Below are positions 28,516 to 37,897 of a stretch of 64,000 bases of DNA, piece after piece. A model generated the notes under the pieces. The model was not told where the DNA came from and did no database searches. It worked only from the letters and a program-made list of their open reading frames with translations. Source of the stretch: Limnovirga soli (GTDB lineage: Bacteria > Bacteroidota > Bacteroidia > Chitinophagales > Chitinophagaceae); assembly GCF_013106755.1 (NCBI RefSeq), contig NZ_WHPF01000002.1, positions 310,001-374,000 of the forward strand, in the 5' to 3' direction. The number at the start of each line of letters is the position of its first letter. Position 1 is the first letter of the stretch. A program made the position numbers and the translations under genes.

Positions 28516-29835
28516 ATGTTTAATAATCTTACTGAACGGTTAGAAACCGCATTTAAAAATATTAAAGGCGAAGCCAGAGTTACGGACTTAAATATTGCCA
28601 ATACCATTAAAGACATTCGCCGTGCATTGATAGACGCCGACGTAAACTATAAAATTGCCAAAGAATTTACTGATAAAGTAAAAGACAAAGCCGTTGGCAG
28701 CAAGGTAATTAACTCTATTAGTCCGGGCCAGTTAATGGTTAAAATTGTGCAGGATGAATTAACCGAGCTAATGGGCGGCAACGAAGCGGTTTTTAATATT
28801 ACCGGCAACCCGGCCATTATATTAATTGCTGGCTTACAAGGTAGTGGTAAAACCACTTTTAGCGGTAAACTGGCCAATTACCTTAAAACAAAAAAGGCAA
28901 AAACACCTTTGCTGGTAGCAGCAGATATTTATCGCCCGGCGGCCATTGACCAATTAATGGTATTGGGCGAACAAATTGGCGTAGATGTGTACAGCGAAAG
29001 GGAAAATACCAATGCCATTGAAATTGTTCAAAATGCCATTAAAGAAGCAAAAAGCAAAAACCGCAATGTTGTAATTATAGATACGGCTGGCCGTTTAGCC
29101 ATTGATGAGGTAATGATGAACGAGGTGGCCGGTATTAAAGCTGCCGTTCAGCCACATGAAATACTGTTTGTTGTAGATAGTATGACCGGCCAGGATGCCG
29201 TAAACACCGCCAAAGCCTTTAATGAAAAGCTGGATTTCAGTGGCGTGGTTTTAACCAAACTGGATGGTGATACCCGCGGTGGTGCAGCGCTTTCTATTAA
29301 GTATATTGTTGATAAACCTATCAAGTTTGTAAGTAGTGGCGAAAAGCTGGATACACTGGATGTTTTCTACCCCGATCGTATGGCCCAGCGTATTTTAGGT
29401 ATGGGTGATATTACCACCCTGGTAGAAAAAGCACAGGCACAATTTGATGAAGCCGAAGCCAGAAAACTGGAAAAGAAAATCCGTAAAAACCAGTTCGATT
29501 TTCAGGATTTTATGGAGCAATTGCAGCAGATCAAAAAAATGGGTAATATCAAAGACCTGTTGGGTATGATACCCGGTATGGGCAAAGCCATGAAAGATAT
29601 TGATATCAGCGACGATGCATTTAAAGGTGTTGAAGCCATGATTAGCTCCATGACGCCTTTTGAAAGGGCCAATCCTGATGTGATCAGTCAGGGCCGAAGA
29701 CAAAGAATTGCCAAAGGTGCCGGCAAAACCATCGATGAAGTAAATGCTTTTATGAAGCAGTTTGACCAAATGAAGCAAATGATGAAAATGATGAACAAAA
29801 TGCCTACTGGCAAAATGCCTGGCATGAGAAGATAA
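28516..29835 (+). CDS. ffh: Signal recognition particle protein Ffh
   Basis: 439 residues. Ffh binds SRP RNA and signal sequences of nascent inner-membrane proteins and, with FtsY, targets ribosomes to the membrane. Visible features: N domain (MFNNLTERLETAFKNIKG), G1 GLQGSGKTT (106-114), the DTAGR G3 motif, TKLDGD G4 motif, and a methionine-rich M domain ending KMMNKMPTGKMPGMRR, which binds signal peptides. It is a single gene divergent from the MATE transporter, followed by a type A repeat. Confidence 0.97.
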   Translation: MFNNLTERLETAFKNIKGEARVTDLNIANTIKDIRRALIDADVNYKIAKEFTDKVKDKAVGSKVINSISPGQLMVKIVQDELTELMGGNEAVFNITGNPAIILIAGLQGSGKTTFSGKLANYLKTKKAKTPLLVAADIYRPAAIDQLMVLGEQIGVDVYSERENTNAIEIVQNAIKEAKSKNRNVVIIDTAGRLAIDEVMMNEVAGIKAAVQPHEILFVVDSMTGQDAVNTAKAFNEKLDFSGVVLTKLDGDTRGGAALSIKYIVDKPIKFVSSGEKLDTLDVFYPDRMAQRILGMGDITTLVEKAQAQFDEAEARKLEKKIRKNQFDFQDFMEQLQQIKKMGNIKDLLGMIPGMGKAMKDIDISDDAFKGVEAMISSMTPFERANPDVISQGRRQRIAKGAGKTIDEVNAFMKQFDQMKQMMKMMNKMPTGKMPGMRR

Positions 29836-29911
29836 TAGAGGCTTAGCTTTTTCAACTAAATATGGCATAGTTATTTTTTTGTTAACCCAGCCAGGTAAAA
29901 GCAGCAGCTTT

Positions 29912-29932
29912 ACTTGCGTCGCACTCTTGTAC
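29912..29932 (+). repeat. dispersed intergenic element, core type A (copy 10)
   Basis: Exact CTTGCGTCGCACTCTTGTAC, preceded by GCAGCAGCTTTA and followed by ATATGCAAC; lies ~75 bp after ffh. Confidence 0.9.
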
Positions 29933-30135
29933 GGTTATAACCATATGCAACTGTTGCTAACAGCCAGTAGGGCAATGAATAATATATACAGGCATGCAAC
30001 GGTAAAATCCAACACGCATATTTCGGGCTAAACTGCAATTGTTTATTTATTTTCAAGGTTTTACACATTTGTTTACATGATTATTTTTTAATTTTATATA
30101 GAGGTACGATATTCGCAACATGAATGACTGTTAGT

Positions 30136-31317
30136 ATGGAATTATCTTTTGACAACACCGAGACTGCTTTCGCCTATAAATCTGACAAAGAACTGAAAAG
30201 TGCCAGATTACTTTTACATTCCATGCACTATCCATGGTTGGTAGCATTGGGTACCCGCTTAACTCCATTTGTATTAAAAACAGGTTTACCTGTAAAAAAT
30301 ATTATCCGCAAAACCATTTTCAATCAATTTGTAGGTGGCGAATCACTGGATGAAACCAAAACCGTTTGCAATACGTTGGCACGTTATAATGTGCAGGTAA
30401 TATTGGATTATGGTGTAGAAGGTAAAGAGGACGAAGAAAGTTTTGATCATGCAACTGATGAATTTATTAAGGTAATTAACTACGCAGCTACCCAGCCAAA
30501 AATTCCTTTTATCAGCGTTAAAGTAACGGGTATTGCCAGATTTGGTTTACTGGAAATACTGAATGTAGCACCGCGTTTACGCAGTGGTATACACGATCAT
30601 GAAGAAGAGCTGGAAGAAAGAGACCGTGTGTACGACCGCATGTATCGTATTTGTGAAGCAGCTGCAGAAAAAGGCATTGGTGTATTAATAGACGCAGAAG
30701 AAAGCTGGATTCAGGATCCCGTAGATAGATTGGTGATAGACATGATGTCGATCTTTAATAAGGAGAAACCTATTGTATATAATACCATTCAATTGTATCG
30801 CCACGACAGGTTGCAATTTTTAAAAATGAGCCATCGTATTGCCAAACAAAAGCAATTTAAAATGGCCATCAAACTGGTTCGCGGTGCCTATATGGAAAAG
30901 GAAAGAAATTATGCCATGGAGCATGGTTTACCATCGCCGATACAGCCTGATAAAGAAAGCACAGACAGGGATTATAATACGGCCATCAAGTATTGTATTG
31001 ATAATGTAAATGAAATTGCCTGTATTGTAGCATCACACAATGAAGAAAGCAATACATATGCAGCTCAGTTAATGGCTGAAAATAATTTACCCAAAGATCA
31101 TCCTCATATCCATTTTTCGCAACTATATGGCATGAGTGATCATATCACTTTTAATTTGTCTAAAGCTGGTTATAGTGTAAGCAAATATGTTCCTTTTGGT
31201 CCGTTAAAAGATGTAATCCCTTATTTGATGCGCCGTGCACAGGAAAATACCAGTGTAAGCGGGCAAACAGGCCGTGAATTATCACTGTTGAATAAGGAAT
31301 TGGAACGAAGAAAATAA
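30136..31317 (+). CDS. Proline dehydrogenase (monofunctional)
   Basis: 393 residues from the ATG at 30136 (MELSFDNTETAF); an in-frame ATG at 30124 would add four residues. It oxidises proline to pyrroline-5-carboxylate with FAD, feeding electrons to the quinone pool. The TIM-barrel signatures are present: LIDAEESW, KLVRGAYMEKER, and the substrate-binding LMRRAQENTS near the C-terminus. No P5C dehydrogenase domain is fused, and none is adjacent. A four-codon ORF (ATG at 30120, stop at 30132) sits immediately before the start and could affect initiation. Confidence 0.93.
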   Translation: MELSFDNTETAFAYKSDKELKSARLLLHSMHYPWLVALGTRLTPFVLKTGLPVKNIIRKTIFNQFVGGESLDETKTVCNTLARYNVQVILDYGVEGKEDEESFDHATDEFIKVINYAATQPKIPFISVKVTGIARFGLLEILNVAPRLRSGIHDHEEELEERDRVYDRMYRICEAAAEKGIGVLIDAEESWIQDPVDRLVIDMMSIFNKEKPIVYNTIQLYRHDRLQFLKMSHRIAKQKQFKMAIKLVRGAYMEKERNYAMEHGLPSPIQPDKESTDRDYNTAIKYCIDNVNEIACIVASHNEESNTYAAQLMAENNLPKDHPHIHFSQLYGMSDHITFNLSKAGYSVSKYVPFGPLKDVIPYLMRRAQENTSVSGQTGRELSLLNKELERRK

Positions 31318-31338
31318 TAATAATATTTATTTAATATT

Positions 31339-31361
31339 GCTTCCTTTCCGGGGGCTTTTTT
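31339..31361 (+). terminator. probable terminator after proline dehydrogenase
   Basis: GCTTCC (31339-31344) pairs with GGGGGC (31350-31355), including two G-U pairs, followed by a T run. The stem is short, so confidence is moderate. Confidence 0.5.
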
Positions 31362-31413
31362 ATTGACGGAAAACCCCTCTCATTATCCATTCAAGCTGAA
31401 CAGGATTACTACA

Positions 31414-31434
31414 GTACAAGAGTGCGACGCAAGT
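31414..31434 (-). repeat. dispersed intergenic element, core type A (copy 11)
   Basis: GTACAAGAGTGCGACGCAAG plus T; opposite orientation to the flanking + strand genes. Confidence 0.9.
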
Positions 31435-31538
31435 AATGCTCCATCAACTTAAAATGCCTGGTTCAAAGAATTAACAGTATTTACTGGCAGTTTATAATGC
31501 CGCCCATCACAAATAGCTATTTAACGTATTAAACCATT

Positions 31539-31546
31539 TATTTTTG
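31539..31546 (+). promoter_or_regulatory. Bacteroidota -7 box (TATTTTTG) of the esterase gene
   Basis: TATTTTTG followed by C fits TAnnTTTG; it would give a leader of ~50 nt. An AAAGGA Shine-Dalgarno-like word precedes the ATG at 31607. Confidence 0.45.
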
Positions 31547-31606
31547 CACCCATCAAAATACCCAATTATACAACCCGTTTGGCCTATATAACAGCAAAAG
31601 GATATT

Positions 31607-32599
31607 ATGAAATTTTATTACCCGTTTTTACTTACAGGCACAATTGTTATTTTATTTTTCAGTAATTGTAAGGAGAAAAAAATTGATGCATTTGAGAACC
31701 GCTTTGATAGTTTTGATGGTACTACCATTACCGATATAAATTATGGCGGCAATACCGATTATAAAGGCAAATTTGACTCGCTGGCATTGGATATATATCA
31801 GCCTAAAGGAAGTTCCGCCACCAATAAACATCCATTTATTTTATTTATACATGGGGGTGGCTATGAAGTAGGCGACAAAAAAACTACACAGTCTTTTTGC
31901 GAAATGATGGCTGTAAATGGCTATATAGTAGCCAGTATTAATTACAGGCTAGGCTGGCCCAAAAATGCAGATAACCCCTGCGATGCAGATTCTACAGATG
32001 CTATTAAAGCCTTTTATCGTGCACAACAGGATGCTCATGCCGCCATGCGCTTTTTAATGAGTAATGCCGATAAATATGGCATTGATACCAGCTGGGTATT
32101 TGTGTCGGGCTCAAGCGCTGGCGCTGTAAGTAGTTTGGGGTTGCAATATTATAGTCAGCAGGTTACAGATTCCATTTTTCCTGCGGTAAGTAAAAGTTTG
32201 GGCCCCTTAAACGGAGGTGATAATAATTATACCGGCGGTTTTAAAATAAAAGGTATCGCCTGCATGTGGGGTGCATTAAATACACCAGATTTAATTACCG
32301 CTGCCAATGCGGTGCCAACCATTTTCTTTCATGGGGAAAAAGATAAGTTTATTCCCTGTAATATTGGACATTTTTATAGCTGCAATAATTACCCTATGAA
32401 TTATGGGGCAAAGCCTTTATATAACCGGCTTATGGCGCTGGGCGTTTCGGCCACAGCCTATATAGACCCTAAAGGAGGCCATGGCGTATATAGCCAAAAA
32501 TTCAGGGCCGACAAGATTATTAGCTTTTTCAATAACATTATGAAAAATAAGGCGCAAACTGGATATTTTATATCTGATAATGTTGGAAGAAAGGGATAA
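31607..32599 (+). CDS. Alpha/beta-hydrolase lipoprotein (carboxylesterase-like)
   Basis: 330 residues. The N-terminus (MKFYYPFLLTGTIVILFFSNCKEKK) is a lipoprotein signal peptide with the acceptor Cys after FFSN. The body is a BD-FAE/carboxylesterase-like alpha/beta hydrolase: oxyanion-hole HGGGYEVGD, INYRLGWP, nucleophile elbow G168-S169-S170-A171-G172, and a C-terminal GGHG segment supplying the catalytic His. It would hydrolyse an ester on the outer face of a membrane; the substrate is unknown. It stands as a single transcription unit upstream of thyA-folA. Confidence 0.85.
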   Translation: MKFYYPFLLTGTIVILFFSNCKEKKIDAFENRFDSFDGTTITDINYGGNTDYKGKFDSLALDIYQPKGSSATNKHPFILFIHGGGYEVGDKKTTQSFCEMMAVNGYIVASINYRLGWPKNADNPCDADSTDAIKAFYRAQQDAHAAMRFLMSNADKYGIDTSWVFVSGSSAGAVSSLGLQYYSQQVTDSIFPAVSKSLGPLNGGDNNYTGGFKIKGIACMWGALNTPDLITAANAVPTIFFHGEKDKFIPCNIGHFYSCNNYPMNYGAKPLYNRLMALGVSATAYIDPKGGHGVYSQKFRADKIISFFNNIMKNKAQTGYFISDNVGRKG

Positions 32600-32754
32600 A
32601 GATTACCACCGCTGCCAAAGCTTGTTTAGCTTGATAAATTATTGCCTTTTGCTTAAATATTTGGGCCTGAAAGCTTATAGTATTTAAATTCACATATTCC
32701 CCACAGCCATGCTTAATTGCCGAAAGCATTATAGTTTTTATCTACCTTGCAGGC

Positions 32755-33549
32755 ATGCAACAATACCAGGATTTACTACAACATATTTTAGATAATGGCA
32801 GTGTAAAAACTGACAGAACCGGTACAGGCACTACCAGCTATTTTGGGTATCAGATGCGCTTTAATTTGCAGGAAGGTTTCCCGCTGGTTACTACCAAGAA
32901 AGTGCATATGAAAAGCATTATTTATGAATTGCTTTGGTTTTTAAAAGGTGAAACCAATATCCGATATTTAAAAGAACACAATGTATCTATATGGGATGAA
33001 TGGGCTGATGCCAATGGAGAATTGGGGCCTGTATATGGTAAACAATGGCGCAGCTGGCAAGGAGCCGATGGAACAGTAATTGACCAGATTAGCGAGGCGA
33101 TACAACTGATAAAAAAATCTCCCGACAGCAGAAGAATATTGGTAAGCGCCTGGAATGTTGCAGAATTGCCACAAATGGCATTAATGCCCTGCCATACCAT
33201 GTTTCAATTTTATGTGGCGGATGGTAAACTTAGTTGCCAGTTGTACCAACGCAGTGCCGATGTGTTTTTAGGTGTACCCTTCAATATTGCCTCTTATGCT
33301 TTGCTAACCATGATGATTGCACAGGTATGCGGATTAGCAGCCGGAGATTTTGTACACACATTTGGTGATGTACATATATACAGTAATCATATGGAGCAGG
33401 TTCAACTGCAATTAAGCCGTACTCCATTTCCATTACCCACTATGAAAATTAATCCTGCAGTTACAGATATTTTTGGATTTGCATATGAGGATTTTACTTT
33501 GGAAAACTACCAATGCCACCCGGCCATAAAAGGCAAAGTGGCGGTTTAA
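32755..33549 (+). CDS. thyA: Thymidylate synthase
   Basis: 264 residues, the same length as the E. coli enzyme. It methylates dUMP to dTMP using 5,10-methylene-THF. The catalytic Cys is C146 in [13 protein letters not shown], and [30 protein letters not shown] and [10 protein letters not shown] are all present. A -7-like TACCTTGC ends ~8 nt before the ATG. Its product dihydrofolate is recycled by the dihydrofolate reductase encoded 48 bp downstream, so the pair forms a functional operon. Confidence 0.98.
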   Translation: MQQYQDLLQHILDNGSVKTDRTGTGTTSYFGYQMRFNLQEGFPLVTTKKVHMKSIIYELLWFLKGETNIRYLKEHNVSIWDEWADANGELGPVYGKQWRSWQGADGTVIDQISEAIQLIKKSPDSRRILVSAWNVAELPQMALMPCHTMFQFYVADGKLSCQLYQRSADVFLGVPFNIASYALLTMMIAQVCGLAAGDFVHTFGDVHIYSNHMEQVQLQLSRTPFPLPTMKINPAVTDIFGFAYEDFTLENYQCHPAIKGKVAV

Positions 33550-33597
33550 CAGATTGCATTCATTCGTCACCCGTTTTAAAAAATTAGCATAACCTGT

Positions 33598-34095
33598 ATG
33601 ATTATTACTCTGGTAGTAGCTGCATCTGAAAACAATGCCATTGGTAAAAACAACCAGTTATTATGGCATTTACCCAACGACCTTAAATTTTTTAAAAACA
33701 CTACCTGGGCTATGCCGGTGGTGATGGGCAGAAAAACTTATGTATCTCTGGGTAATAGTCCGTTAAATGGCCGTTTTAATATAATAATTACCCGCCAGCA
33801 GGATTTTACGGCACCAGGCATTACCGTTGTAAACAGTCTTGAAGCGGCCATTGCCCTTGCCCAAAGCCACGATTACAAAGAGCTGATGGTATTGGGTGGT
33901 GGCGAAATTTATGCTGCAGCCATGCCTGTAGCCACAAAGATGGTAATCACCCGTGTGCATGCCATATTTGAGGATGCAGATACTTTTTTCCCTGTTATCG
34001 ATGAAAATATTTGGTCGCTTAGCTCCCATCAGGATTTTGAAAAAGATGAGAAACATGCTTATGCTTATAGTTTTCAGGTATGGCAAAGAAAATAG
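33598..34095 (+). CDS. folA: Dihydrofolate reductase
   Basis: 165 residues. It reduces dihydrofolate to tetrahydrofolate with NADPH, regenerating the cofactor used by thyA just upstream. Typical words are IGKNNQLLWHLPNDLKFFK (substrate-binding acidic residue in PNDL), VVMGRKTYVSL and VLGGGEIYAAAMP (NADPH phosphate region). The start ATG at 33598 agrees with the usual MI-xxVVAxxxNxxIG beginning. A possible weak hairpin follows the stop. Confidence 0.97.
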   Translation: MIITLVVAASENNAIGKNNQLLWHLPNDLKFFKNTTWAMPVVMGRKTYVSLGNSPLNGRFNIIITRQQDFTAPGITVVNSLEAAIALAQSHDYKELMVLGGGEIYAAAMPVATKMVITRVHAIFEDADTFFPVIDENIWSLSSHQDFEKDEKHAYAYSFQVWQRK

Positions 34096-34223
34096 GTGGG
34101 TGATTTTATTAGATACAAAACATCCCATTTTTTAAAATACATAAAATAGCACCTCTATTCATTATTTCACATTTTTCATACACCAATCTTCCTTACTTTG
34201 CCATTTTAATTACAGTAGTAAGT

Positions 34224-35549
34224 ATGAATGAAATTATAGAGCAATTAAAACAGGCTGTTAGCATATCTCCCGACAATACTCCCCTGCGCCTTCACCTTGC
34301 AGTAATGCTGATGCAGCAACAAATGCCCGCCGAAGCAGCCGTAGAATATGCCGAGATTCTTAAACGTGAACATGGCAATATCAAGGCATTGGCAGGTTTG
34401 GCAGAAGTATATATCCTGCAAAAAAAATACTCGGCCGCTATCATTTTATTCGAGCAATTACAACAGCAACATGCGTTGGATTTTGATGCAAAAATTAAAA
34501 TGGTGCGTTGTCTTTTGCAGCAAAACGATATTGCCCAGGCCAAAGAAATTTATGCTTTGGCATTGCAGGAACAACCACAATTTCGTGATACAGAAATTGA
34601 TGGTGCCTTAAGAATGACAGGAGTTGAAACCGGCATGGATGCAGATAGCCTGTTGGAAGAGCTATCCACTACAGGTAACTATTTTATGGAAAAACCCACT
34701 ACAAAATTTAGTGATGTGGGTGGCATGCAAAAACTTAAAAATGAAATAGCATTAAAAATAATACAACCACTCAAAAACCCTGAGCTTTATAAAGCATTCG
34801 GTAAAAAAATAGGTGGAGGTATTTTAATGTATGGCCCTCCCGGCTGTGGCAAAACTTTTATAGCCAAAGCAACAGCCGGTGAAATTGATGCCCGCTTTAT
34901 TACCATTGGCTTGCACGATATTTTAGATATGTGGATGGGCAATAGCGAGAAAAACCTGCACGAAGTATTTAAAGTAGCCCGTAAAAATACTCCCTGTGTA
35001 TTGTTTATTGATGAGGTAGATGCCCTCGGCGCCAGCAGAAGTGATATGCGCCAAAGCTCTATGCGGCAAATTATTAACCAGTTCCTGGCAGAACTAGATG
35101 GGGTGAAAGACAATAATGATGGTGTGTTGGTCCTGGCTGCCACAAATGCCCCATGGAGCGTAGATAGTGCATTTCGCCGCCCAGGCCGTTTCGACAGGGT
35201 AATATTTGTGTCACCGCCAGATGAAACCAGCCGGAAAGAAATACTGGAAAGCCTGCTAAAAGAAAAACCTGTAGAAAAAATTGATGCCGGCGATATTGCC
35301 AAACTAACCAATGGCTATTCCGGCGCCGATTTAAAAGCCTTGATTGATATTGCAACCGAAAGCAAACTGGAAGAATCTTTTGCCAAAGGCAGCTTACAGC
35401 CTATTACACAAAAAGACATTGTAAAAGCGGTAAAGCAACATAAAGCCACAACCAGCGAATGGTTTAGTACGGCACGTAACTATGCATTGTATGCCAATGA
35501 AACGGGCCTATACGATGAGATTTTACAGTACATGAATATTAAGAAATAA
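34224..35549 (+). CDS. TPR-AAA+ ATPase (Cdc48/proteasomal-ATPase-like domain)
   Basis: 441 residues. Residues ~1-130 form TPR-like helical repeats (PLRLHLAVMLMQQQMPAEAAVEYAEIL, KALAGLAEVYILQKKYSAAIILFEQL). A single AAA domain follows: VGGMQKLKNEI, Walker A GPPGCGKT (204-211), Walker B CVLFIDE (258-264), the second-region-of-homology segment ATNAPWSVDSAFRRPGRFDR with arginines R319/R322/R325, and a NGYSGADLKALI C-domain. The AAA part resembles Cdc48/FtsH-type unfoldases, but there is no protease domain or membrane anchor. A 43-bp gap separates it from a TPR membrane protein gene, suggesting a paired function. Substrate unknown. Confidence 0.85.
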   Translation: MNEIIEQLKQAVSISPDNTPLRLHLAVMLMQQQMPAEAAVEYAEILKREHGNIKALAGLAEVYILQKKYSAAIILFEQLQQQHALDFDAKIKMVRCLLQQNDIAQAKEIYALALQEQPQFRDTEIDGALRMTGVETGMDADSLLEELSTTGNYFMEKPTTKFSDVGGMQKLKNEIALKIIQPLKNPELYKAFGKKIGGGILMYGPPGCGKTFIAKATAGEIDARFITIGLHDILDMWMGNSEKNLHEVFKVARKNTPCVLFIDEVDALGASRSDMRQSSMRQIINQFLAELDGVKDNNDGVLVLAATNAPWSVDSAFRRPGRFDRVIFVSPPDETSRKEILESLLKEKPVEKIDAGDIAKLTNGYSGADLKALIDIATESKLEESFAKGSLQPITQKDIVKAVKQHKATTSEWFSTARNYALYANETGLYDEILQYMNIKK

Positions 35550-35592
35550 TACCCCATTTTGAACGTTTTGTGAGAAGTGATTAAACCATAAC

Positions 35593-36858
35593 ATGAGCGA
35601 TTTAGGCAAACAGCAACATATAGAAAGGGCCCGTCTTTTATTGTATCAAAAAAGATATAAAGATGCTGAAGATCAGGCTGGCATTGTTTTACGGGATAAT
35701 CCAAATGACTCAGATGCCTTACAGATCATAGGCCATTGCAGGTTAGATACACGCCGCTACGATGAAGCACTTACCCTGTTTGAGCAATGTATTGGCATTG
35801 TACCCGATGACGATTATGTGCATTATTTACTGGCATTTTGCTGGTATAGAAAAAACAATATTCCCAACGCAAAAAAATTCCTGGAGCAGGCCATTGCTTT
35901 ATACCCTTATAATGCAGGGTATTTTTCACTGCTCTCCAATATTCTTATTGCAGAAAGAAACTATGCAGATGCTTTGTATGCAGCCAATCAGGGATTGAAT
36001 GTAAACGCTGAAGATATTTCCTGCCTTAATGCCCGCAGTACGGCGCTGTTTAGGTTAAACAAAAAAGAAGAAGCCTATGAAACCATCAACGAGGCGTTGA
36101 GTATTAACCCCGAAGACGATTATACCCATATCAATTATGGCTGGCATTATCTGGAAAAAGGTAAACACAAAGAAGCTTTCGATCATTTTAAAGAAGCACT
36201 GCGCATTAACCCTAATAACAATAGCGCCAAAGAAGGTTATAAATCATCACTTAAATCTAAATTGCCTTTTTACCGGTGGATTTTACAATACAGCCTTTGG
36301 CTAAACCACCAAAACCGTAATACCAGACTTATAATGATTTTTGGTTTATGGGGCGTTGTACAGGCAACTTCCTGGGCAGGTAAAAATTCTCCGGAGTGGT
36401 GGAAATATATCAGCGGCGGTATTGTATGTATTTATTTGTTGTTTGTGCTTAGCTCCTGGCTGGGTAGTTCACTGGCCAACCTGTATTTATTAAGTTCATC
36501 ACATGGCAAGCTGGCATTAACCGAAGCCGAGAAAAGCAGTGCACGGGCCGTTGGTATTACACTTTTGGCCGGTATTGCACTTATGATTACAGGCGCCTTT
36601 GTAGATAAAACCTTTATTTATGCGGGTTTACTGGCTTGCTCTTTTGCTATCCCCTTTAGCTTTATTGATTTTCCCATACGTTGGTTTAAGGGTGGTGGTC
36701 GGCAAACAGTGGCGCATATCATGTTATTTCTTGGTGCTATTACACTTGCCTTATTATTTATCAATAAAGATGATGCCATGCTATCAGGCATTTTATATTT
36801 CATCTTTTTTGTGGGATATATGTGGAGTGGTTCTATCATCAGCCTGCGCAGAAAATAG
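35593..36858 (+). CDS. TPR protein with six C-terminal membrane helices
   Basis: 421 residues. The first ~210 residues are TPR repeats (QHIERARLLLYQKRYKDAED, DALQIIGHCRLDTRRYDEAL, YTHINYGWHYLEKGKHKEAF). After a basic linker, about six hydrophobic segments follow (IMIFGLWGVVQATSW; GIVCIYLLFVLSSWLG; VGITLLAGIALMITGAF; YAGLLACSFAIPFSF; HIMLFLGAITLALLFI; ILYFIFFVGYMWSGS). The soluble TPR part should face the cytoplasm, since there is no signal peptide. It probably shares a transcript with the TPR-AAA+ gene 43 bp upstream and could dock it at the membrane (inference). No named family recognised. Confidence 0.8.
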   Translation: MSDLGKQQHIERARLLLYQKRYKDAEDQAGIVLRDNPNDSDALQIIGHCRLDTRRYDEALTLFEQCIGIVPDDDYVHYLLAFCWYRKNNIPNAKKFLEQAIALYPYNAGYFSLLSNILIAERNYADALYAANQGLNVNAEDISCLNARSTALFRLNKKEEAYETINEALSINPEDDYTHINYGWHYLEKGKHKEAFDHFKEALRINPNNNSAKEGYKSSLKSKLPFYRWILQYSLWLNHQNRNTRLIMIFGLWGVVQATSWAGKNSPEWWKYISGGIVCIYLLFVLSSWLGSSLANLYLLSSSHGKLALTEAEKSSARAVGITLLAGIALMITGAFVDKTFIYAGLLACSFAIPFSFIDFPIRWFKGGGRQTVAHIMLFLGAITLALLFINKDDAMLSGILYFIFFVGYMWSGSIISLRRK

Positions 36859-36900
36859 TTGCCGTGTTTGTATTTTAAAAGCTGCATAGCATTACCAAAC

Positions 36901-36921
36901 GTACAAGAGTGCGACGCAAGT
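36901..36921 (-). repeat. dispersed intergenic element, core type A (copy 12)
   Basis: GTACAAGAGTGCGACGCAAG plus T, preceded by AGCTGCATAGCATTACC and followed by GCAGCTC. Confidence 0.9.
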
Positions 36922-37040
36922 GCAGCTCAATAGTACTACCAAAACCGGGCTCAAAAAAATACAGGTACAAAATAATATTTGATTAATTCTTTATTATCAT
37001 TTTCTTTTTTTTGGTAGCCTGCAGTTGATAATTAATGCAG

Positions 37041-37084
37041 CTTTACTTGCCACGCTCGGTTCAGGGTTCCACTTTCATGGCAGC
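37041..37084 (+). repeat. dispersed intergenic element, core type C (copy 2)
   Basis: CTTGCCACGCTCGGTTCAGG followed by GTTCC and TTTCATGGCAGC; preceded by GCAGCTTTA. It differs from the copy at 261 at only a couple of bases. Confidence 0.9.
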
Positions 37085-37111
37085 AAGGCGTTTTATTTGG
37101 TATAGGCTGCT

Positions 37112-37119
37112 TACATTTG
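37112..37119 (+). promoter_or_regulatory. Bacteroidota -7 box (TACATTTG) of the sulfotransferase-like gene
   Basis: TACATTTG fits TAnnTTTG, ~43 nt before the ATG at 37163; no well-spaced -33 element was found. Confidence 0.45.
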
Positions 37120-37162
37120 TAACCCCCTATTTAAAAACATTGTGAACTTTTAAAGTTATCAT

Positions 37163-37885
37163 ATGCCAAACACCAGAATTTGTTTATGGAGCAGTCCAAG
37201 AAATATATCTACCGCCATGATGTATTCCTTTGCGCAAAGGCCCGATACCATTGCATTTGACGAGCCACTATATGCTCATTACCTACGCGTAACCCGCATT
37301 ATACATCCCGGCAATAATGAAATACTGGCATCGCAGGAAAACGATGGCAATAAGGTAGTAAAGGAAATTATGCTGGCCGATTATGATGCTCCGGTTTTAT
37401 TTTTTAAGCAAATGACGCATCACCTGATGCAAGTTGATGAAACTTTTTTGGGGCAAATGAAGAACATTATTTTTATACGCAATCCCAAACAAATTATCAG
37501 CTCTTATGCACAGGTAAGACCCGATGTAACCATGCAGGATATTGGTATTGAAAAACAATGGCATTTGTATAATCAGCTAAAAGCCAATAACCAGCATTGT
37601 GTGGTATTAGATTCGAACGAAATGCTACAAAACCCCGTAAAAGTACTTGGCAGCCTTTGCGAAGCGCTGGAGATTCCTTTTTATACCGAAATGCTTACAT
37701 GGCCCGCCGGCCCTAAAAAAGAGGATGGCATTTGGGCAAAATACTGGTACCAGAATGTGCATCAATCTACAGGATTTGAAAAGCAGGCAACCAGCAGCCG
37801 CGAATTGCCGGCATATCTGGAGCCTTTATACATGGCAAGTAAAAAATATTACGATCAATTATTTCAACATTCTATAAAAGCTTAA
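37163..37885 (+). CDS. Sulfotransferase-like P-loop protein
   Basis: 240 residues. The N-terminal ICLWSSPRNISTAMMYSFA resembles the 5'-phosphosulfate loop of PAPS-dependent sulfotransferases, and IIFIRNPKQIISSYAQ resembles the 3'-phosphate-binding segment. No membrane segment or signal peptide. The next gene, a class IV aminotransferase, begins 12 bp downstream, so they are almost certainly co-transcribed. I recall plant proteins annotated as branched-chain aminotransferase-like in which a domain of this kind is fused to a class IV aminotransferase, which suggests the two activities act together. The acceptor molecule is unknown, and true sulfotransfer has not been shown by the sequence. Confidence 0.75.
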   Translation: MPNTRICLWSSPRNISTAMMYSFAQRPDTIAFDEPLYAHYLRVTRIIHPGNNEILASQENDGNKVVKEIMLADYDAPVLFFKQMTHHLMQVDETFLGQMKNIIFIRNPKQIISSYAQVRPDVTMQDIGIEKQWHLYNQLKANNQHCVVLDSNEMLQNPVKVLGSLCEALEIPFYTEMLTWPAGPKKEDGIWAKYWYQNVHQSTGFEKQATSSRELPAYLEPLYMASKKYYDQLFQHSIKA

Positions 37886-37897
37886 TTCTTAGTTATT

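Larger units (their letters stand above)
36859..37162. other. 304-bp gap with one A and one C element
   Basis: Holds a type A copy at 36901, a type C copy at 37041 and the -7 box at 37112. The two elements are ~120 bp apart and point in opposite directions. Confidence 0.6.

Noticed and set aside
34096-34140. Terminator after folA (TGGGTG and CATCCCA words)
   Set aside because: Pairing needs a bulge and a loop of more than 20 nt; too weak to call.
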